In this document: positions 34,220 to 42,200 of the stretch, piece after piece
Numbering within the stretch: the stretch's first letter is position 1
Layout: each line of letters begins with the position of its first letter
Source: DASYTH01 sp036002505
Lineage (GTDB): Bacteria; Actinomycetota; Actinomycetes; Mycobacteriales; Pseudonocardiaceae
Direction of reading: 5' to 3'
Assembly: GCF_036002505.1 (NCBI RefSeq)
Contig: NZ_DASYTH010000043.1
Coordinates: 7,211 to 71,210, forward strand
DNA length: 64,000 bases
Translations under genes and position numbers: made by a program
The notes under the pieces: model-generated
Told to the model about the DNA's origin: nothing
The model's input: only the letters and a program-made list of their open reading frames with translations
The model's database searches: none

Positions 34220-34813
34220 TCACCGCTTGGTGCCGAGCGTGGCCAGGGCCTTGCGCAGCACGCCGGAGGTGTCCGCGCCGCCGTTCTCCAGCAGTACCCC
34301 GTCCACCGCCTGCTCCGCCTGCTTGACCGGAAAGCCAAGCCCGACAAGGGCTTCGACGACCGACGAGCGCACCCCGCCAGCCGGCCCGGTAGCCGCGGGG
34401 CTGGCCGACGGCAGCGCGTTCACCTTGTCCCGCAGCTCGATGCTCAACCGCTCGGCGCCCTTCCGGCCGATCCCCGGCACCTGGGTGAGCACCGCGATGT
34501 TGCTGTCCGCCAGGGCCTTGCGGAGCTGGCCCGGCTCCAGCACGGCGAGCGTCGCCAGCGCGAGCCGCGGGCCGATGCCGGACACGGTCTGCAGCAACCG
34601 GAACAGCTCGCACGCCTCGGCATCGGCGAACCCGAACAGCGTCAGGGAGTCCTCCCGGACCACCAGCGCGGTGGCCAGGCTCGCCTCCTCGCCGCGCCGC
34701 AGGGTGGCCAGCGTGGACGGCGTGGCCTGGACGGCGAACCCGACGCCGCCGACCTCGATCACCGCGTGGTCCAGCCCGACGGACAGCACCCGCCCGCGTA
34801 CCGAAGAGATCAT
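34220..34813 (-). CDS. ruvA: Holliday junction DNA-binding protein RuvA
   Basis: A 197-aa protein from ATG 34813. Domain I OB fold (MISSVRGRVLSVGLDHAVIE), two helix-hairpin-helix motifs (LLQTVSGIGPRLALATL and LTQVPGIGRKGAERLSIEL) and the C-terminal RuvB-binding domain (VVEALVGLGFPVKQAEQAVD) are all present. The start overlaps the ruvC stop as ATGA, so translation is coupled. Confidence 0.96.
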   Translation of the reverse strand: MISSVRGRVLSVGLDHAVIEVGGVGFAVQATPSTLATLRRGEEASLATALVVREDSLTLFGFADAEACELFRLLQTVSGIGPRLALATLAVLEPGQLRKALADSNIAVLTQVPGIGRKGAERLSIELRDKVNALPSASPAATGPAGGVRSSVVEALVGLGFPVKQAEQAVDGVLLENGGADTSGVLRKALATLGTKR

Positions 34814-35388
34814 CTGGCGCCTCCGTTCCGTGCCGCAGCGGCAAGTCTGGCCCGGTGCCGGCGGGCCAGCTCGGCCGCCCTGGCCTCCGCCTCGGCCAGC
34901 CGGTTGCGCAGCGGCGCGCGCCAGAGGTGGCAGATGGCCAGCGCCAGCGCGTCCGCGGCGTCCGCCGGCCGGGGCCGTTCCGGGAGATCGAGCAGCCGGG
35001 TGACCATGGTGGTGACCTGCGCCTTGTCCGCCCGCCCCGAGCCGGTGACGGCCGCCTTCACCTCGCTCGGCGTGTGGAACATGACCGGCAGCCCGCGCCG
35101 CGCCGCGGCCAGGGCCACCACGCCCCCGGCCTGCGCGGTGCCCATCGCGGTGCGCACGTTGTACTGGCTGAACACCCGCTCCACCGCGACCACGTCGGGC
35201 CGGTGCGTGTCCAGCCAGCTCTCCACCACGTCGGCGATGCTCAACAGCCGCACGGCCAGGTCGGCGTCGATCGGCGTGCGCACCACGTCCACCGCCACGC
35301 ACCGCACCTCGCGGCCCGCTCCCCCGTCCACCACGGCGACCCCGCACCGGGTCAGCCCGGGGTCGACGCCCAGCACCCGCACGCGCAC
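34810..35388 (-). CDS. ruvC: Holliday junction resolvase RuvC
   Basis: A 192-aa endonuclease. I choose GTG 35388 because GGCGGGA lies just upstream and the protein then starts close to the catalytic strand VLGVDPGLTRCG; other GTGs lie at 35412 and 35382. Catalytic acids: Asp in GVDPG, Glu in VVAVERVFSQYN, and the Asp pair in ADAADALALAICH. It resolves junctions made by RuvAB. A LexA-like box lies 16 nt before the start, consistent with SOS induction of ruvCAB. Confidence 0.95.
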   Translation of the reverse strand: MRVRVLGVDPGLTRCGVAVVDGGAGREVRCVAVDVVRTPIDADLAVRLLSIADVVESWLDTHRPDVVAVERVFSQYNVRTAMGTAQAGGVVALAAARRGLPVMFHTPSEVKAAVTGSGRADKAQVTTMVTRLLDLPERPRPADAADALALAICHLWRAPLRNRLAEAEARAAELARRHRARLAAAARNGGAR

Positions 35389-35404
35389 ACTCCCGCCACC
35401 GTCC

Positions 35405-35420
35405 GTGAACACTCGTTCGA
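35405..35420 (-). promoter_or_regulatory. LexA (SOS) box upstream of ruvC
   Basis: On this strand the site reads TCGAAC-GAGT-GTTCAC, matching 10 of the 12 defined bases of TCGAAC-N4-GTTCGA. It lies 16 nt upstream of the ruvC start. Mycobacterial ruvC is an established SOS gene, so the site is credible despite two mismatches. Confidence 0.75.
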
Positions 35421-35844
35421 ACCCTACGGCGCCGGCGCCGGGCCTGACGGGCCGACACGCCGCGGGGGTTGGGGATGGGGTGCGCCGGGGCTGGCCTGCC
35501 CCTCTGGTTGCGTTGGCGGGCGATGGTTAGGACCAAGCTGGGTCTACAGAAGGCTTGGGAGGTGGCGGGGAGCCTGGGTTGATCTTCCCGGGCCTGCTGG
35601 CAGGGTGGCGGAGAACGAGCTGGTCAAGTTGATCTTCCAGAGCGCGGCTGGTGGGCCATGGCCGTGGCTGGTGAGGCAGGTGGGATCGGTGTGACTATTG
35701 GGCGGTCGAACATGCCCTGAAGGCGGCCTTCAGGACGCTCAACGCCCCGAAGGCCGCCTTCAGGACATTGGTCAACGCCCCACCGGCCCCACCACCAGCC
35801 GCCGCCCGCCAACGCCACCCACGTGGCAGGCGAGCCGCGCCCCC
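35421..35844. other. intergenic region upstream of ruvC, no gene seen
   Basis: About 420 bp between ruvC and the WYL regulator. Reading frames here lack ribosome sites and family patterns. The only structure is the hairpin at 35716-35764. In M. tuberculosis other genes occupy this position between ruvC and yebC. Confidence 0.5.
35716..35764. repeat. inverted repeat of self-complementary units (CCTGAAGGCGGCCTTC)
   Basis: Perfect 16-bp arms, CCTGAAGGCGGCCTTC and GAAGGCCGCCTTCAGG, are separated by 17 bp. Each arm is itself almost palindromic, so one long stem or two small hairpins can form. This double design recurs in the elements at 2551, 3649, 45850 and 46013. It may act as a terminator, as it lies downstream of the leftward WYL regulator gene. 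Confidence 0.75.
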
Positions 35845-36795
35845 TCACCGACTCACCGAATACCGCTCAACCAACTCCCCACCCAGCCGGGCCAGCTCGG
35901 CGCGGACCGAGTCCGGCTCGACGACCTCGATCGTCGCGCCCCAGCCGGCGAGCGGCTGGGCGATCATGAGCGGGGTCGGGGCGGCCACCCGGACTTGGGC
36001 CCGGCCGCCGACCGGCACGCCCTCGACGGAGCAGTGGCGGCCGAAGTGGTCGCGGAGCACGGGCACGAACCGCTCGGGGATGAGCACCGTGGCCGAGAGC
36101 AGGGAACGCCGCCGCTCCACTTCCTCGACGACCCGCTCCCAGGCGCGGGACAGCTCGAAGCCGGCGGGCCGTTCGGCGACCAGGTCGGTGATCACCGCGC
36201 CGGCCACGCGGTCGATGCGGAAGGTGCGCTGTCCCTTGCCGGTGCCGGCGAGGAGGTACCAGACGTCGTCCTTGTCGACCAGGCCCCAGGGGTCGACGAG
36301 GCGCTCGGTCCGCTCGCCGGTGCGGCCGCGGTAGGCGAGCCGGACCTTGCGCCGGCGCACGACCGCGAGCTGCAGCCGCTCCACCAGCTCGGGGCGGGCC
36401 CGGTCGCGCTCGCCCCAGCCGGCCGGGTCGACCACCACGGCGGCGGCCGCGGCCTCGGCGTCCGCGCGGAACGTGCCGGGCAGCGCGCGCACCAGCTTGC
36501 GCAGCGCCGACCGGAGCTCCGGGGCGCCGCCCGCCGCGGGGCCGGCGAGCAGGAACAGCGCCCGCGCCTCGGCGTCGGTGAGCCCGCTGAGATCCGTGCG
36601 CGCACCGCCGACCAGCGACCAGCCGCCGCCCCGGCCCGCCTGCGGGTACACCGGGAGGCCGGCCGTGGACAGCGCCTCGAGGTCCCGGCGCGCGGTGGCC
36701 ACGGACACCTCCAGCTCCGCGGCGAGCTCCGACGCGGTCACCCGCCCCCGGGCCTGCAGCACCAGGAGCGCGGCCACCAACCGGTCCGCACGCAT
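35845..36795 (-). CDS. YafY-type HTH/WYL transcriptional regulator
   Basis: A 316-aa protein from ATG 36795. The N-terminal winged helix (RLVAALLVLQARGRVTASEL, VATARRDLEALSTAGLPVY) is of DeoR/YafY type. The WYL domain lies at about residues 140-225 (KVRLAYRGRTGERTERLVDPW, DDVWYLLAGTG) and a WCX-like C-terminal extension follows. It faces a VOC-family gene across a perfect 12-bp-arm palindrome, its likely operator, suggesting control of both genes. The ligand is unknown. Confidence 0.88.
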   Translation of the reverse strand: MRADRLVAALLVLQARGRVTASELAAELEVSVATARRDLEALSTAGLPVYPQAGRGGGWSLVGGARTDLSGLTDAEARALFLLAGPAAGGAPELRSALRKLVRALPGTFRADAEAAAAAVVVDPAGWGERDRARPELVERLQLAVVRRRKVRLAYRGRTGERTERLVDPWGLVDKDDVWYLLAGTGKGQRTFRIDRVAGAVITDLVAERPAGFELSRAWERVVEEVERRRSLLSATVLIPERFVPVLRDHFGRHCSVEGVPVGGRAQVRVAAPTPLMIAQPLAGWGATIEVVEPDSVRAELARLGGELVERYSVSR

Positions 36796-36810
36796 GCCGG
36801 ATCCTCGCAG

Positions 36811-36839
36811 ACAAAGTGCTCAATCGGTGAGCACTTTGT
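36811..36839. promoter_or_regulatory. operator palindrome between WYL regulator and VOC gene
   Basis: Perfect arms ACAAAGTGCTCA and TGAGCACTTTGT with a 5-bp centre. It lies 15 bp from the regulator start and 60 bp from the VOC start, as expected of an autoregulatory operator. Confidence 0.8.
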
Positions 36840-36899
36840 GCCGAAGGATTGGGTGTTGACCAAGGCAGTGCCCATGAAACAGACCGAAGAGGAGCAGAT

Positions 36900-37286
36900 A
36901 TGTTGCGCGGACTGGCCACCGTCTCCTTCTACGCCGACGACCACGCGGCGGCGACGCGCTGGTACACCGAGATGCTCGGCATCGAGCCGTACTTCACCCG
37001 GCCCGGGTACGCCGAGTTCCGCATCGGCGACTACCAGCACGAGCTCGGCGTCATCGACCGCCGGTACGCCCCGCCCGGCGCGGCCGGGCCCGGCGGCGCC
37101 ATCGTGTACTGGCACACCGACGACCTGCAGGGCACCCTGGACCGGCTGAAGTCGTTGGGCGCCAAGGAGTTCGAGCCGCTCACCGAGCGCGGCCCGGGGT
37201 TCGTCACGGCCTCGGTGGTCGACCCGTTCGGCAACGTCCTCGGCGTCATGACCAACGTGCACTACCTCGAGGTGCTCGGCTCCTGA
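36900..37286 (+). CDS. VOC-family (glyoxalase/bleomycin resistance fold) protein
   Basis: A 128-aa protein from ATG 36900, with GAGGAG 5-10 nt upstream. Two beta-alpha-beta-beta-beta units are visible (LATVSFYADDHAAATRWYTE, then IVYWHTDDLQGTLDRLKSLG and VVDPFGNVLGVM). Members bind a metal and act as glyoxalase I, dioxygenases or drug-binding proteins. The probable metal ligands, a His in IVYWHTDD and a Glu in AKEFEPL, cannot be assigned firmly. Its control by the divergent WYL regulator is inferred. The last 25 bp overlap the next gene, which is convergent. Confidence 0.82.
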   Translation: MLRGLATVSFYADDHAAATRWYTEMLGIEPYFTRPGYAEFRIGDYQHELGVIDRRYAPPGAAGPGGAIVYWHTDDLQGTLDRLKSLGAKEFEPLTERGPGFVTASVVDPFGNVLGVMTNVHYLEVLGS

Positions 37287-39025
37287 GCCAGGCGCGGGAT
37301 CACGATGCGCTCCTCGATCAACTCGGGGCGCAGCGGCGAAGCCGGCCGCAGCCACGGGTCGCTCGGCCCGCCGTCCGGGTCGGGCGACCACCGCCGGCAG
37401 ACCGCCGGCAGCTTGACCGGGTAGACCGTGAGCGTGCCGGCCTGATCGATGTGCAGACGCAGGAAGCCCTTGTGGTCCTCGATGCTCTGGCCGGCGAACG
37501 CCTCGTTGAGGTTGATCCCGTACCGGCTGGCGATCAGCAGGTAGGCGGCGACGATCTCGGCGTCCAGGAACCCGGCCACGACCGGCGTGCCGATGATCAC
37601 GATGGCGAACACCAGCAGGTCGGCCGCCTTCGTGGCGGGCAGCACGTCGACGTTGAACCAGAGCACCAGGAACGCCCAGCCCACGCTCAGCGCGATGTGC
37701 GCCAGGGCGTGCAGAACGCCGGCGACGGTGTTCCCGCGCGGGTCCTTCGGCAGGTTGATCCGGGCGAACCCCAGTCCGCCGAGCAGCAGCACCGTGGCCA
37801 CCAGCACCGCCGGCGCCCACGCGGCGAGCAGCCGGAAGATCCCCACGCCGGTGTCGGCCACCGCCAGGCCGAGGAGCACCGCGAGTGTCATCGCGGTCTG
37901 CAGGATGCCGGTGAGCAGCCAGAAACCCGGGTTGCGCCACGGCAGCCGGAAGATCCCGGGGGCGAGCCGCCGGGACGTGGCCTGGTCCGGGAACGTGGAT
38001 TTCCGGTCGAACTGGATCGTCCCGGGTGGCCGGCGGACCCGGGACTTCGGCGGCGGCAGCTCGAGCGTCTCGGGCAGCTCGTGGGTGGCGGACAGGTACG
38101 CGCCGCCGATGCCGCAGGTGATCCGCTGGCCGGTGCCGCCGCGCTCGGCGTAGCGGACGTAGTGGTGCTTGTCGCCGGAGAGCATCAGCCGGATCGACGC
38201 GCCGCGCGGCCGGATGATCTCGCGGCTGAAGAACTCGATCGTGTCGTAGCCCTTGGACTCCCCGCCCGACCCGGCGGACACCCAGGCCGGCGTCGAGGTG
38301 CACAGGATCACCGCGTCGCCAGGCCGCAGCTCAGCCGCGGCCTGCCGGAAGTACTCCAGCTGCGGCGCGTCCACGTAGTCGTCGAGCTGGGTGTCGATGG
38401 CGAACAGCCACCAGTGCCGCGGCAGCTGCACGGCGAAGTAGCTGCGGGTCTGCTCGGTCTGCCAGCCGCCGAACGGCCGGCGCTGGGCGAACACCCGCAG
38501 GAACGCGGTCAGCCCGTCGTACCAGTCGTGGTTGCCGGGCAGGGCCAGCAGGATGGGTGGAACTCCTTGCGGCACCGGCAGGGCGGCCCGGTACGGGCCC
38601 TTGCTGCGGTCCTCGTAGGCCCGGGTGGACGCGGCCGGGTACACCTGGTCGCCGCCCATGATCAGGAGCCGGCCGCGCGGCAGCGGCCCGGCCCCGTCCA
38701 GCTCGAGGGACTCGGCGGCGAGCAGCGAGGCGACCGAGTACGTGGCGTCGAATCCGTCGCCGAGGTCGGCCACGTAGTCGAACCAGATCTCCCCGGCGTC
38801 GCCGTGACGGTGCACGGCGGCCGGCAGCCCGGCCTGCAGCTCGCGCTTGTCCGCGAACGACCCGAAGATCTCCGCGACCAGCGACTGGGCCCCGGTGGTG
38901 ATCAGCACCCGGGGTGCCAGCCAGCGCACCGCCTTCTGCGGCCGGAAGCCCAGCTGCTCCTCGGTGAACTCGGCCGGCCGCGGCCGGACCGTGGGCGCCT
39001 CGACCGGCGGCAGTTCCTCGGTCAC
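37262..39025 (-). CDS. metallophosphoesterase with C-terminal membrane domain
   Basis: A 587-aa protein from GTG 39025 with GGAGGA 5 nt upstream. The catalytic half (about residues 30-320) has YVADLGDGFDATYS, LIMGGDQVYPAAS, LALPGNHDWYDGL, and SGDKHHYVRY, that is, all calcineurin-like metal motifs with the usual TSTPAWV before the last. Residues about 365-510 hold four or five hydrophobic helices (WLLTGILQTAMTLAVLLGLA, APAVLVATVLLLGGLGFA). A soluble tail follows. It is probably a membrane-bound phosphodiesterase; the substrate is unknown. Confidence 0.8.
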   Translation of the reverse strand: MTEELPPVEAPTVRPRPAEFTEEQLGFRPQKAVRWLAPRVLITTGAQSLVAEIFGSFADKRELQAGLPAAVHRHGDAGEIWFDYVADLGDGFDATYSVASLLAAESLELDGAGPLPRGRLLIMGGDQVYPAASTRAYEDRSKGPYRAALPVPQGVPPILLALPGNHDWYDGLTAFLRVFAQRRPFGGWQTEQTRSYFAVQLPRHWWLFAIDTQLDDYVDAPQLEYFRQAAAELRPGDAVILCTSTPAWVSAGSGGESKGYDTIEFFSREIIRPRGASIRLMLSGDKHHYVRYAERGGTGQRITCGIGGAYLSATHELPETLELPPPKSRVRRPPGTIQFDRKSTFPDQATSRRLAPGIFRLPWRNPGFWLLTGILQTAMTLAVLLGLAVADTGVGIFRLLAAWAPAVLVATVLLLGGLGFARINLPKDPRGNTVAGVLHALAHIALSVGWAFLVLWFNVDVLPATKAADLLVFAIVIIGTPVVAGFLDAEIVAAYLLIASRYGINLNEAFAGQSIEDHKGFLRLHIDQAGTLTVYPVKLPAVCRRWSPDPDGGPSDPWLRPASPLRPELIEERIVIPRLAQEPSTSR

Positions 39026-39096
39026 TCGGTCCTCCTGTGCTGACGTGGCACTACTCAAACGATCGCGACCGGTAGCCGTTGCGTAACCTGCGCTCC

Positions 39097-39573
39097 GTGC
39101 CGCATTCGCTGACCCCGCGGCAGATCGCCGCGGCGCTGGGCCTGGCTCCGCTGCCGGTGGAGGGCGGCCTGTGGCGCCAGAGCTGGCGTGACGGGAGCTG
39201 CTCGGCGATCTACTACCTCCTGGTGGCACCGGACTTCTCGGCGCTGCACCGGCTGGACCGGTTGGAGATCTACAGCTACCACGCGGGCGCGCCGGCGCGG
39301 CTGCTGGTGCTGGACGGCGACCGGGTGAGCGAGCCGGTGCTCGGGCCGGACGTCGCGGCCGGGCAGCGTCCGCAGGTGGTCGTGCCGGCCGGCGCCTGGC
39401 AGGGGTCGACGTCGCTGGGCGCGTGGACGCTGATGGGCACGGTGGTGGTGCCGCCGTACACCGACGGCAGCGTCGAGTTCGCCGAGGCCGGCCCGCTGTG
39501 CGCGGCGTACCCCGGCCACGCTTCCCGGATCCGGGCCCTCACGCCTCGAGGTGGGCGATCAGCTTCCGGGTGA
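39097..39573 (+). CDS. cupin_5 (DUF985) family protein
   Basis: A 158-aa protein; I use GTG 39097 (a TTG at 39079 is in frame). The cupin strands are GLWRQSWRDGSCSAIYYLL, RLEIYSYHAGAPARLLVLDG, and VVPAGAWQGS. Members of DUF985 resemble sugar epimerases but lack a settled function. The final 35 bp overlap the convergent marR gene. Confidence 0.78.
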   Translation: MPHSLTPRQIAAALGLAPLPVEGGLWRQSWRDGSCSAIYYLLVAPDFSALHRLDRLEIYSYHAGAPARLLVLDGDRVSEPVLGPDVAAGQRPQVVVPAGAWQGSTSLGAWTLMGTVVVPPYTDGSVEFAEAGPLCAAYPGHASRIRALTPRGGRSASG

Positions 39574-40036
39574 TGCGGGTCAGCTCGGCGCGGTCCCGCG
39601 CGGTCAGCGGCGCGAGCATGGCCTGCTCGTTGGCCACGTGCTCGGTCACCGCGGCGTCCACCAGCCGGCGTCCCTCGGCGGAGAGCTCCACGTCGAGGCT
39701 GCGGCGGTCGGCCGGGTTCGGGATGCGCTTGATCAGCCCGCGCTGCTCGAGCCGGTCCAGCCGGTTGGTCATCGTGCCCGTGGTGACCAGCAGCGACCCG
39801 GCCAGCCTGGTCGGGGAGAGCCGGAACGGCGCCCCGGCGCGGCGCAGCGCGAACAGCACGTCCCCCTCGCCGCGGTGCACACCGTTCGCCGCGGCCAGCT
39901 CCTCGATCCGCCCGGTGATCAGCTGCGCCACCCGCATCAGCCGGGCGACCAGGGCCATCGTGTCCAGGTCGAGGTCGGGGCGCTCGTCCGCCCACTGACC
40001 GACCAGCCGGTCGATCCGGTCAGGCTCACTGCTCAC
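39539..40036 (-). CDS. MarR-family transcriptional regulator
   Basis: A 165-aa protein from GTG 40036. The winged helix (about residues 55-120) has the family pattern LFALRRAGAPFRLSPTRLAG, TTGTMTNRLDRLEQRGLIKR and PADRRSLDVELSAEGRRLV. It faces the cupin gene across a 95-bp gap that contains two copies of its probable operator, so it likely represses itself and that gene. Confidence 0.9.
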   Translation of the reverse strand: MSSEPDRIDRLVGQWADERPDLDLDTMALVARLMRVAQLITGRIEELAAANGVHRGEGDVLFALRRAGAPFRLSPTRLAGSLLVTTGTMTNRLDRLEQRGLIKRIPNPADRRSLDVELSAEGRRLVDAAVTEHVANEQAMLAPLTARDRAELTRITRKLIAHLEA

Positions 40037-40044
40037 GGTTCCAG

Positions 40045-40115
40045 TTTAGCTTGACGTCAAGTATCTCAAGCCTTGCTGTCTATCTCGGCCTCAAGTAACT
40101 TGATGTCAAGCTAAA
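40045..40115. promoter_or_regulatory. paired MarR operators
   Basis: TTTAGCTTGACGTCAAG (40045-40061) is repeated in inverted orientation at 40099-40115 with one change. Each contains the palindrome CTTGACGTCAAG (the second CTTGATGTCAAG). They flank the centre of the divergent marR/cupin gap, where both promoters must lie. Confidence 0.85.
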
Positions 40116-40130
40116 TCGAAGGAGGAACCG

Positions 40131-40631
40131 ATGACCGAGACGCTGGCGATCAGCCCGACCGAGCACCTGACGATCCGGCTGCGCACGCCCGAGCTGCTGG
40201 AGTTGGAGGCGACCTACCTGCCCGGTGGCCGCCGGCCGCCGAAGCACTGGCATCCCGCGCAGGACGAGCACTTCGAGGTCTTCGAAGGCACCGTGCGGGC
40301 CATGGTCGGCGCGACCGAGCACCGGCTCACACCCGGCGACACCATCGACGTGCCGAGCCGGACCCCGCACCAGTTCTGGAACCCCGGCACCGAGCCCGCC
40401 CGGGTGCTCTGGCAGGTCCGCCCCGCCGGCCGCACCGAGCAGTGGTTCGCCAGCATGGCCGCCCTCCGCGCGGACGGCGGCAGGCCGGGCGCACTCGGGC
40501 TCGCCGTGCTGCTCACCGAGTTCCGCGACGTCTTCCGGCTGTCCACGCCGGCCGCGCCGCTGGTCAACGCCGCGCTCGCGGTGCTCGCGCCGCTGGGCCG
40601 GCTGCGGGGTTACCAGCCGGTGCGCGGTTAG
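40131..40631 (+). CDS. cupin-domain protein
   Basis: A 166-aa protein from ATG 40131 with AGGAGG upstream. Cupin motif 1 is KHWHPAQDEHFEVFEGTV (two His and a Glu for the metal) and motif 2 is DVPSRTPHQFWNPG. The C-terminal 60 residues are helical (LAVLLTEFRDVFRLSTPAAP). Such small cupins often act on or bind small aromatic or sugar compounds; here the role is unknown. It overlaps the next gene's end by 4 bp. Confidence 0.82.
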   Translation: MTETLAISPTEHLTIRLRTPELLELEATYLPGGRRPPKHWHPAQDEHFEVFEGTVRAMVGATEHRLTPGDTIDVPSRTPHQFWNPGTEPARVLWQVRPAGRTEQWFASMAALRADGGRPGALGLAVLLTEFRDVFRLSTPAAPLVNAALAVLAPLGRLRGYQPVRG

Positions 40632-42094
40632 GAAACCGCGGCGCCGCTGCGGTCCTCGTACAGCTCACGGAAGAAGAAGTCGCGGAGCGGGTCGCGGTGG
40701 GTCTCCTCGCCGCACCAGTCGTCCTCGACGTCCTCGGCGACGTGATGCTCGGCGATCATCGTGCCGCGAACGTAGTGCCGCACCACGGGATGCGGATGCG
40801 CGCGTCCGTACGTCAGCTCGCCGCCGCGGGCGTACTCGAGCGTGACCACGAAGAAGTTCTCGCTGTCGCCTAATCGGCTCTCCCGCACGTAGTCGACCGG
40901 GATCTCCTCGTAGTACGCCGCTTCGGCACCTTCCAGCACCACCACGTCGCAGAGCAGCCCGAACTGCTGCCACAGCGCGGAGGTCCGGCTGGCCCGGCAC
41001 AGCACGGCGATCATCAACGCCTCCGGGTCGGCCGGCAGCCCGCGCGGCGGCCACGGGATGCCGTGGTAACGCAGCTCGAGAATCCGGTGCAGCGCCCGGA
41101 TGCAGTACCGGAAGCCGTTGATGAAGCCGGTCGTGGTCTGCTCGAGGTCGCGACCCTGCATGAGCGTGCCGGCGAAGTACAGGTCCCGCACGTTCACCGA
41201 CTCCCAGGCCGAGGTCTGGGCCGGGAACCGGTCGTCGAGCACGAGTGCGGGCCGGCTCTCCCCACCGAAGATCGAGTTGTCGAACCGGAACCCGGTGCAC
41301 ACGATCACCCGGTCGCAGCGGATCTCCCGGATCACGTCCCGGGTCAACCGGACCGAGACCAGGTAGCCGTCGCCGTCGCGGCCGATCCGCACGATCTGGC
41401 CGTCCAGCACGGCGTCGCGCAGCTGCCCGCTGATCCGGCTCTGCCGGGCCACCCGGATCGCGCCCGGCCCGGCGACGTGGATCAGCGCGGCCGTCTCGAC
41501 CAGGTTCCCCGCGGTCTCGAACGCCGAGTCACCCTTGCCGATGATCAGCACCCGCTGGTCGGCGAACGCGGCCGGGTCGACGGTGACCGTGCCGTACAGG
41601 TCGGCCGTCTCGATACCCGGAATGCTGGGCAGGTACGGCTTCGACGGCCCGGTGGCAACGATCAGCAGCGGCGCCTCGTACGCCGCGCCGTACTGGTCGA
41701 CCACCCGGAACCGCTCGTCCCGGCTGACCCGCACGGCCGTGGTGCCGTAGCGGATGTTGAGCCTCAGCGCCTCGGCGTAGTCGGTGAGATAGCGGACCAT
41801 CACGTCGGCGTCCGGGTAGTACCGCTCGGTGTACCGGGTGAACAGCAGCCGCTCCCGGTCGGACAGCAGCGAGTTCCAGTCCACCCGCAGGTTCAGCTCG
41901 GGGTCGTCGGAACCGGTGTGCGTCTTGTTGATGGACAGCAACTGGCGATGCCGGGGAAAGGTGCGGAAGAACGTTCCCGGCGTGGCACCCGATTCCAGGA
42001 TCAGATAGTCGCGGCCCGCGCGCTCCAGGAAGTACCCCAACTGTAAGCCGGCCGGGCCGGCGCCAAGGACCAGGTAGTCCGTTCTCGTGACCAT
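40628..42094 (-). CDS. FAD-dependent oxidoreductase resembling FOXRED2
   Basis: A 488-aa flavoprotein from ATG 42094 with GGGAGG upstream. The FAD site is VLGAGPAGLQLGYFLERAGR and the NAD(P) site is VLIIGKGDSAFETAGNLVE. Between them lie HRQLLSINKTHTG, NLRVDWNSLLS and YYPDADVMVRYLTDYAEAL, and later GFINGFRYCIRALHRILE, which match my memory of the eukaryotic ER flavoprotein FOXRED2 closely. There is no signal peptide or KDEL-like end. The substrate is unknown; flavin monooxygenase-like activity is likely. Confidence 0.82.
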   Translation of the reverse strand: MVTRTDYLVLGAGPAGLQLGYFLERAGRDYLILESGATPGTFFRTFPRHRQLLSINKTHTGSDDPELNLRVDWNSLLSDRERLLFTRYTERYYPDADVMVRYLTDYAEALRLNIRYGTTAVRVSRDERFRVVDQYGAAYEAPLLIVATGPSKPYLPSIPGIETADLYGTVTVDPAAFADQRVLIIGKGDSAFETAGNLVETAALIHVAGPGAIRVARQSRISGQLRDAVLDGQIVRIGRDGDGYLVSVRLTRDVIREIRCDRVIVCTGFRFDNSIFGGESRPALVLDDRFPAQTSAWESVNVRDLYFAGTLMQGRDLEQTTTGFINGFRYCIRALHRILELRYHGIPWPPRGLPADPEALMIAVLCRASRTSALWQQFGLLCDVVVLEGAEAAYYEEIPVDYVRESRLGDSENFFVVTLEYARGGELTYGRAHPHPVVRHYVRGTMIAEHHVAEDVEDDWCGEETHRDPLRDFFFRELYEDRSGAAVS

Positions 42095-42200
42095 GAGCCG
42101 CCTCCCAGTCCACCGACACCTGGTACCGACGGCATTACGACGGTGGACGCGAAACGGTTCACTGTGCGGATGCGTTCGCAAAGCAACAGGGCTGGTGCCG

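Noticed and set aside
40131..42094. Small natural-product cluster (cupin plus flavoprotein)
   Set aside because: The two genes are convergent and no synthase, transporter or tailoring genes are nearby.
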